Shown in pieces: positions 6,961-11,879 of a stretch of DNA of 11,879 nucleotides. Made by a program: the position numbers and the translations under genes. The stretch is from Wenzhouxiangella sp. (GTDB lineage: Bacteria; Pseudomonadota; Gammaproteobacteria; Xanthomonadales; Wenzhouxiangellaceae): positions 1 to 11,879 of the forward strand of contig SKZJ01000030.1 of the NCBI GenBank assembly GCA_007127425.1, written 5' to 3'. The number at the start of each line of letters is the position of its first letter. Position 1 is the first letter of the stretch. The notes below the pieces were generated by a model. That model was not told the origin of the DNA and did no database searches. It saw only the letters and a list, made by a program, of their open reading frames with translations.

Positions 6961-9900
6961 ATGCCGGAGACCGATCCCTCGCCACTCCCCTTCGTACACC
7001 TGCGCCTGCACACCGAGTATTCGCTCGAAGACGGCATGGTGCGCATCGGTGAACTGGTGGATCGGGCCGCCGAACTGGGCATGCCGGCCATCGCCGTCAC
7101 CGACTGGCACAACCTTTTTGGGCTGGTCAAGTTCTACCGTGCCGCAATGCGTCGCGGCATCAAGCCCATCGCCGGTGCCGACGTTCGCATCCAGGATCCC
7201 TCACAGGCCGACGAGGCGAGCATCGTCACCCTGCTGGTCCAGGACCGCACAGGCTACCTGAACCTCTGCCGTCTGCTCTCCCGGAGTTTTCTTGAAGGCC
7301 GGCATCGCGGCGGCCAACCGCGAGTCCATCCGGCCTGGCTCAAAGGGAGCACTGAAGGGCTCATCGCGCTGGCCGGTCGCAACTCCAGCATCGGTGAGGC
7401 CGTCGGTCGCAGCCGCCACGGCCTCGCCGCCCAGCAACTGGAAGAATGGCAGGCACTGTTCCCCGATCGTCTCTACCTGGCGTTGGAGCGCATGGGACGC
7501 GAGGGAGAGCGGAATATGGAGCACGGCCTGCTCAAGTTGGCCACCGACCACGCCGTGCCGGTGGTCGCCAGCAACGACGTTCGCTTCCTGGAGCAGTCCG
7601 ATTACTTTGCCCACGAGGCTCGGGTCTGCATTCACCAGTCGCGCCTGCTCGACGACAAGCGCCGGTCACGCGAATATGTGGAGCAGCAATTCCTCAAGAG
7701 CAGCACGGAAATGCAGGAGGCCTTTGCCGACCTGCCGGTCGCGCTGGAGAACACGCTGCACCTGGCGCAACGCTGCAACCTGGAACTGACCCTGGGCGAA
7801 TATGCCCTGCCGGCATTTCCGGTACCGGACGGTGAAACCGAAGCCGACTTTCTCCGACGCAAGGCCGCCGAAGGCCTGGATGCGCGGCTCGAACGCCATG
7901 GCCTGGCGCCGGACACCACGCGTGAGGACTACGATCAGCGCCTGGAACGCGAACTGGAAGTCATCAACACCATGGGGTTCCCCGGCTACTTCCTGATCGT
8001 CGCCGACTTCATTACCTGGGCGCACGAGAACGACGTCCCGGTCGGTCCCGGCCGAGGCTCCGGCGCCGGGTCACTCGTGGCCTGGAGCATGGGCATTACT
8101 GGCATTGATCCAATACGTTACGAGTTGTTATTCGAGCGTTTTCTCAATCCGGAACGCGTCTCCATGCCCGACTTCGATATCGACTTCTGCGTCGAGGGCC
8201 GGGACCGGGTGATCGATTACGTGGCCCAGCGTTACGGTCGCAACCAGGTCTCGCAGATCATCACCTACGGCACCATGGCGGCCAAGGCCGTAGTGCGTGA
8301 CTGCGGACGCGTACTCGGTTTCAACTACGGCTTCGTCGACTCCATCGCCAAGCTCATCCCGAACAAGCTGGAGATGACACTGGACAAGGCGCTCGAGGAA
8401 GAGCCCGAACTGAAAGCACGCTACGACAACGAGGATGATACCCGCGGAGTGCTCGACCTGGCCCGCTCGCTCGAGGGGCTGGCCCGCAATGCCGGCAAGC
8501 ACGCCGGGGGGCTGGTCATCGCACCCAGCGACCTGACCGACTTTACCCCGCTCTACACCGAGCCCGACGGGCACTCGGTCTTGACCCAGTACGACAAGAA
8601 CGACGTCGAATCGGTCGGCCTGGTGAAGTTCGACTTTCTGGGGCTGAGAAACCTCACCATCATCGACTGGACCGTCAAGGCGGTCAACGAGACCCGCAGA
8701 CGTCAGGGCAAGGACGCCCTGAGCCTTGATGATTTGCCGCTGGACGATCGCGAGGCCCTCCGCCTCCTGCAGGCGGCCCATACCACCGCCGTGTTCCAGC
8801 TCGAATCGCCGGGCATGAAGGAGTTGTTGAGAAAACTCAAGCCCGACGGGTTTGATGACATCGTTGCCGCCGTCGCGCTCTACCGCCCCGGCCCGCTGGA
8901 TGCCGGCATGGTCGACGAGTACATCAACCGAAAACACGGCAAGGCGCAGGTCAAGTATCCCCACCCCAAGGCCGAGCCCATTCTCAAGCCGACCTACGGC
9001 GTCATCCTGTATCAGGAACAGGTCATGCAGATCGCCCAGGAACTGGCCGGTTACAGTCTCGGCGGCGCCGACCTGCTCCGACGCGCCATGGGTAAGAAGA
9101 AGGCGGAGGAGATGCAGCGCCAGCGCCAGATTTTCATCACCGGCGCCGCTGACAACAGCATTCCCAAGGAGCAGGCCGAACCCATCTTCGACCTGATGGA
9201 GACCTTTGCCCGCTACGGTTTCAACAAGTCGCATTCGGTTGCCTATGCCCTGGTCGCCTACCAGACCGCCTGGCTCAAGGCCCACTACCCGGCCGAGTTC
9301 ATGGCTGCAGTGCTGTCAGCCGACATCGACAAGACCGACAAGATCGCCAACCTGATCGAGGACTGCCGACTGATGGGACTGGAGATCTTGCCTCCCGACG
9401 TCAATCACTCCCACTATCGCTTCCAGGTCGAAGACGACGCCATTCGTTACGGGCTGGGTGCACTCAAAGGAGTCGGACGCGGTGCGGTAGAAAACCTTAT
9501 CGAGGTGCGCGAGCGCGTCGGTGGATTCCCGTCGCTGGCCGGTTTGTGCAGGGAGGTCGACCTGTCGCGACTCAATCGCCGCAGCCTGGAAACGCTGATC
9601 CGCGCTGGCGCAGGCGACTCTCTTCACCCCAATCGCGCGGCCCTCATGCAGGCCCTGCCCGGTGTCTTGAGCGAAGCCGAGCGATTCCAGGCCGACCGTG
9701 AAGCCGGTCAGAGCAGCCTGTTCGGAAGCTCGGCAGCGGCTGCCGAGAAGGCCGCTGAGGAAGACGAGAGGCCCCTGCCCCGGGTCCCGGACTGGACCTC
9801 TCGGCAACGGCTGCGGGCAGAGCGTGAAACGCTCGGGCTGTACCTTTCGGGTCACCCGATGGATGAACTGCGAGACGAACTGGCCGAGGTCACCACGACC

Positions 9901-10464
9901 ACGCTCGACAACCTCGGTGACCGGCTGGGTAGCGGCAGCGGAAATGGCAACGGCTACAGGGGCCGTGGACGGGGTGTGGAAATGACCCTCGCCGGTTTGG
10001 TCATGGCGGTAAGAAAACGCCCCGGCAAGGGGGCGTTCGTGGCCATCGACGACGGCACCGCCCGGCTGGAAGTCGCCATCTTCGACTCCCTCTACAACCA
10101 GATTGCCGATCGCCTGGTGGCCGACGAGATCCTGGTGGTGCGTGGTCGTGTCGAAGTGGATGATTTCCGCGGTGGATTCCGCATGGTCGCGGAGGAAATC
10201 CTCGATGTTGACCAGGCCCGGGAACGGTTCGCACGCGGACTGGAAATCGAGATCCTGCGACCGGCCGTGGAATTCGATCACGACCTTGCCGCCGCCATGC
10301 AACCCTACAGATCGGGAAAGACACCGGTCATCGTACGCTATCGCAACGAGGCGGCGCAGGCCTTGCTGAAGCTGGGAGGCGACTGGCAGGTTGCACCCTC
10401 ATCGGAGTTGCTGGCCGCGGTCTCGGGCCTCGAAGGGGTCGCGAAAGTACGTCTGCGCTACTGA
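6961..10464 (+). CDS. dnaE: DNA polymerase III alpha subunit (replicative polymerase)
   Basis: A 1167-residue DnaE, the catalytic subunit of the chromosomal replicase that extends DNA 5' to 3' at the fork with the DnaQ exonuclease, the sliding clamp and tau. The N-terminal PHP domain opens FVHLRLHTEYS (11-21), with AVTDWHN at 45-51. Arg15 sits where metal-binding PHP domains carry His, as in E. coli, so intrinsic PHP proofreading is unlikely. The palm has GPGRGSGAGSLVAW (~363-376), PDFDIDF (403-409; D406 and D408 as catalytic aspartates) and KFDFLGLRNLTIID, with D558 as the third aspartate. The clamp-binding motif is QSSLF (917-921). An OB-fold starts at ~1006, after a glycine-rich linker (990-1005), and a tau-binding-type C-terminal domain follows. 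Length is close to E. coli (1160). The start is fixed by the PHP motif ten residues in. It is convergent with the next gene, 7 bases between stops. Confidence 0.98.
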   Translation: MPETDPSPLPFVHLRLHTEYSLEDGMVRIGELVDRAAELGMPAIAVTDWHNLFGLVKFYRAAMRRGIKPIAGADVRIQDPSQADEASIVTLLVQDRTGYLNLCRLLSRSFLEGRHRGGQPRVHPAWLKGSTEGLIALAGRNSSIGEAVGRSRHGLAAQQLEEWQALFPDRLYLALERMGREGERNMEHGLLKLATDHAVPVVASNDVRFLEQSDYFAHEARVCIHQSRLLDDKRRSREYVEQQFLKSSTEMQEAFADLPVALENTLHLAQRCNLELTLGEYALPAFPVPDGETEADFLRRKAAEGLDARLERHGLAPDTTREDYDQRLERELEVINTMGFPGYFLIVADFITWAHENDVPVGPGRGSGAGSLVAWSMGITGIDPIRYELLFERFLNPERVSMPDFDIDFCVEGRDRVIDYVAQRYGRNQVSQIITYGTMAAKAVVRDCGRVLGFNYGFVDSIAKLIPNKLEMTLDKALEEEPELKARYDNEDDTRGVLDLARSLEGLARNAGKHAGGLVIAPSDLTDFTPLYTEPDGHSVLTQYDKNDVESVGLVKFDFLGLRNLTIIDWTVKAVNETRRRQGKDALSLDDLPLDDREALRLLQAAHTTAVFQLESPGMKELLRKLKPDGFDDIVAAVALYRPGPLDAGMVDEYINRKHGKAQVKYPHPKAEPILKPTYGVILYQEQVMQIAQELAGYSLGGADLLRRAMGKKKAEEMQRQRQIFITGAADNSIPKEQAEPIFDLMETFARYGFNKSHSVAYALVAYQTAWLKAHYPAEFMAAVLSADIDKTDKIANLIEDCRLMGLEILPPDVNHSHYRFQVEDDAIRYGLGALKGVGRGAVENLIEVRERVGGFPSLAGLCREVDLSRLNRRSLETLIRAGAGDSLHPNRAALMQALPGVLSEAERFQADREAGQSSLFGSSAAAAEKAAEEDERPLPRVPDWTSRQRLRAERETLGLYLSGHPMDELRDELAEVTTTTLDNLGDRLGSGSGNGNGYRGRGRGVEMTLAGLVMAVRKRPGKGAFVAIDDGTARLEVAIFDSLYNQIADRLVADEILVVRGRVEVDDFRGGFRMVAEEILDVDQARERFARGLEIEILRPAVEFDHDLAAAMQPYRSGKTPVIVRYRNEAAQALLKLGGDWQVAPSSELLAAVSGLEGVAKVRLRY

Positions 10465-10471
10465 GTTTCAG

Positions 10472-11362
10472 TCAAAAACTGGCCGCGCGCGCCGAATGGT
10501 TGATCAGCAACCGACCGCTGGTATAACAGGCATTGAGAAAGGCGGCCACGGTTTCCACCGCCTCGCCGGACTGACGATGCAGCTCCTCAAGGGTAATGGG
10601 GGCGCGAATCAGGGCCTGCGCGAGCCCCTGGAACCGATCTTTGTCGATGGCCTGGGGCGGTACTTGCGTGAGCATGAACTCGTAGCCCCCGAGCAGGTCC
10701 GGATGCAGCTTGCCGCGCGATTGGGCCAGGCCGGCAAACCACTTGAGTTCCGCCAGCGAACGCTGGTGCATTCCCGCAGTGCGCTCGACCAGCTCCTCGC
10801 TATCGATGGGCACACCAGCCCTATCGGCAATCGGCTGGGCAAACATCACGGGGGTCACATCGGTGATGGCACCATCGTAATACCAGGTGCCGGAACCGGG
10901 TTCGATGATCAACTCCGGCCAGCCCTGCTCGCTGAGTAGCACGGGTGTCGTCCAGGTGCCCCGCCGGAGGTGCTCGGCCAGGGTGTAGAGATCGCCACTC
11001 ACCTCCCATCCTTCCCAGACGGGTTCCTCGGGCTGGGCGGCGCCTTCGTCCTCTGGCGTGAACTCGCCCCGGGCAAGCCCGGAGAGCAGCTCGAGGAATT
11101 CTCGGGAGCGCAGAGGCTTGCGAAGCCTCAGTCTGGCCGGAAAATCACTCTGCCGGGTCAGGGCGATAACGTCGTCGCCGCCGGCCGCATCCCAGATCTC
11201 GGCGCCAGAAGGCGAATCGACATCGATCACGGTGAACTGGCCACCAATCCGGTCCGTCACCTGCCAGGCAGGCCCAGTGCCCGCAAGGTTGAGCAGGGAA
11301 CGCATCACCGTCAGCTCTTTGTGGCCGGTGTGCAGGACGGACAGCGTCAGGGACTCTGGCAT
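10472..11362 (-). CDS. Uncharacterised protein with receiver-like N-terminus and helical, possibly winged-helix, C-terminus
   Basis: I do not recognise this 296-residue protein. It has no signal peptide or membrane segment. Residues ~5-97 follow the strand order of a response-regulator receiver: FTVIDVDSPSG (43-53, aspartate D47 or D49), VIALTR (65-70, with T69) and ARLRLRKPLRSREFLELL (77-93, with K82-P83). The acidic pair expected after strand 1 is missing (VLHTG instead), so phosphorylation is unlikely. A Pro/Glu-rich linker (~101-116) leads to a middle part with WEVSGDLYTLAEHLRRG and GTWYYDGAITDVTPV. The end (~240-290) is helical, with ITLEELHRQSGEAVETVAAF followed by TSGRLLIN, the pattern of a small winged-helix-like fold. 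ATG 11362 is preferred because a promoter-like pair lies just upstream; a TTG at 11425 would add 21 residues but overlaps that promoter. No clear Shine-Dalgarno sequence is seen. That it is coding is likely; its function is open. Confidence 0.75.
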   Translation of the reverse strand: MPESLTLSVLHTGHKELTVMRSLLNLAGTGPAWQVTDRIGGQFTVIDVDSPSGAEIWDAAGGDDVIALTRQSDFPARLRLRKPLRSREFLELLSGLARGEFTPEDEGAAQPEEPVWEGWEVSGDLYTLAEHLRRGTWTTPVLLSEQGWPELIIEPGSGTWYYDGAITDVTPVMFAQPIADRAGVPIDSEELVERTAGMHQRSLAELKWFAGLAQSRGKLHPDLLGGYEFMLTQVPPQAIDKDRFQGLAQALIRAPITLEELHRQSGEAVETVAAFLNACYTSGRLLINHSARAASF

Positions 11363-11396
11363 GAAAGGCGATTCAAAGTGTTCGAGCTTGCCGACC

Positions 11397-11425
11397 AGAA
11401 TAGCGTCAGTGGACGAAAAAACCAA
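11397..11425 (-). promoter_or_regulatory. Possible promoter of the receiver-like gene
   Basis: On the minus strand TTGGTT (11425-11420, 3/6) and TATTCT (11402-11397, 4/6) are separated by exactly 17 bases. The predicted start near 11390 gives a ~28-base leader to ATG 11362. The element sits directly after the terminator of the preceding gene, as expected for a new transcription unit. Confidence 0.4.
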
Positions 11426-11453
11426 GAAAAATCAGTGAGAAGCGGTTCACACT
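11416..11453 (-). terminator. Intrinsic terminator of the phosphorylase gene
   Basis: On the minus strand AGTG and CACT (11453-11450 with 11437-11434) pair. After a T-T mismatch, GAA pairs with TTC (11448-11446 with 11441-11439) around loop CCGC. Two bases later comes TTTTT (11431-11427), then TTTTTT (11421-11416). The gene's stop is 25 bases upstream. The stem is short (4+3 bp), but position and T-tract fit. A second small hairpin, TGCCC/GGGCA, lies at 11459-11471. Confidence 0.5.
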
Positions 11454-11477
11454 TTCCATGCCCGCCGGGCAGATCAT

Positions 11478-11879
11478 TCAGACTGCCAGACAGTCGAGCA
11501 GGCGGCGCACGTCGGTCATTGCCGAGGCCAGGACACGCTTGATCTCCTCCAGCGTGATCGGTTCCTGCTCCAACCCGGCTGCCGCGTTGGCGACCACGCA
11601 CAGACTCGCGTAATCCAGCCCGGCCTCGCGGGCCAGGGCGGCTTCCGGCATGCCGGTCATCCCCACGAGCGAACATCCGTCGCGCACCAATCGATTGATT
11701 TCCGCGGCTGTTTCCAGGCGCGGCCCCTGAGTGACGGCCATGCAGCCGCCATCCTGCGCGGCAACACCCGACAACGATGCCGCCTCGAGCATCGCTGCCC
11801 GGAGCCTGCCCTCGAAAGGGTTGGCGAACTCGACATGGAGCAAAGGCGAGTCGCTGTCATCACTGAACGTGTGGGCCCT
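11478..11879 (-). CDS. S-methyl-5'-thioinosine phosphorylase, PNP/MTAP family (5' end cut by window edge)
   Basis: This is the C-terminal 133 residues of a purine nucleoside phosphorylase/MTAP-family enzyme, a family of roughly 245-280 residues. It is predicted to split S-methyl-5'-thioinosine with phosphate into hypoxanthine and methylthioribose-1-phosphate, in polyamine by-product and methionine salvage in the cytoplasm. Visible motifs are AHTFSDDSDSPLLHVEFANP at the edge, VTQGPRLETAAEINRL, VGMTGMPEAALAREAGLDYA and LCVVANAAAG. The last carries Asn where adenine-specific MTAP has Asp in ATDYD. Purine nucleoside phosphorylases for 6-oxopurines also have Asn there, which supports thioinosine rather than thioadenosine as substrate. 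In Pseudomonas the thioadenosine is first deaminated by a separate deaminase, then cleaved by this enzyme (PA3004-type). The true start is beyond base 11879. A terminator follows the stop, so the next gene is probably a separate unit. Confidence 0.9.
   Translation of the reverse strand, partial: RAHTFSDDSDSPLLHVEFANPFEGRLRAAMLEAASLSGVAAQDGGCMAVTQGPRLETAAEINRLVRDGCSLVGMTGMPEAALAREAGLDYASLCVVANAAAGLEQEPITLEEIKRVLASAMTDVRRLLDCLAV

Noticed and set aside
5123..6985. Two ~300-codon minus-strand frames (5123-6010 and 6050-6985) across the DUF349 gene
   Set aside because: They mirror the repeat-rich coding strand, overlap the real gene entirely and lack plausible starts or family motifs.
8128..9285. 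385-codon open frame on the minus strand inside dnaE
   Set aside because: It is antisense to the strongly conserved dnaE palm region and has no family-like motifs; long antisense frames are expected in GC-rich genes.
9316..10302. 328-codon minus-strand open frame inside the 3' half of dnaE
   Set aside because: A shadow of dnaE codon bias, with no recognisable protein features.
11363..11425. TTG 11425 as the start of the receiver-like gene
   Set aside because: It is a rare start codon without a ribosome-binding site and coincides with the -35-like element and T-tract; ATG 11362 fits better.

Overview
The window looks like ordinary chromosomal DNA of a GC-rich gammaproteobacterium. The evidence is a classic ~1160-residue DnaE with an E. 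coli-type degenerate PHP domain, an RLAN/RimK-type ATP-grasp protein, and a thioinosine-type MTA-family phosphorylase of the kind known from Pseudomonas. A Xanthomonadales/Chromatiales-like lineage is possible, but the sequence alone does not settle it. I see no insertion sequences, phage genes, CRISPR arrays, tRNAs or rRNAs. Coding density is high and no gene-free stretch exceeds about 220 bases.

Layout, left to right. (1) Bases 1-1073, minus strand: most of a RimK-family ATP-grasp ligase, cut by the left edge. (2) Bases 1295-2500, plus strand: a TraB/PrgY-type membrane protein, divergent from the ligase across a ~220-base regulatory gap. (3) Bases 2523-4001, minus strand: an NhaC-family Na+/H+ antiporter, tail-to-tail with TraB. 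(4) Bases 4187-6883, plus strand: a large DUF349 repeat protein, divergent from NhaC across a ~185-base gap. (5) Bases 6961-10464, plus strand: dnaE, the replicative DNA polymerase III alpha subunit, 77 bases after the DUF349 gene. (6) Bases 10472-11362, minus strand: an unrecognised 296-residue protein with a receiver-like N-terminus, whose stop lies only 7 bases from the dnaE stop. (7) Bases 11478-11879, minus strand: the C-terminal half of an S-methyl-5'-thioinosine phosphorylase, cut by the right edge, separated from gene 6 by a likely intrinsic terminator and a likely promoter.

The genes do not form one obvious pathway. They combine replication (dnaE), nucleoside and methionine salvage (phosphorylase), ion homeostasis (NhaC), an amidoligase-like enzyme and two poorly characterised proteins. 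The most useful leads are the DUF349 protein with six W-containing repeats directly upstream of dnaE, the dnaE location outside its usual lpxB-rnhB-dnaE-accA setting, the receiver-like protein facing dnaE, and a short leader ORF whose stop codon sits inside the ribosome-binding site of the RimK-family gene. I found no clear new multi-gene system.
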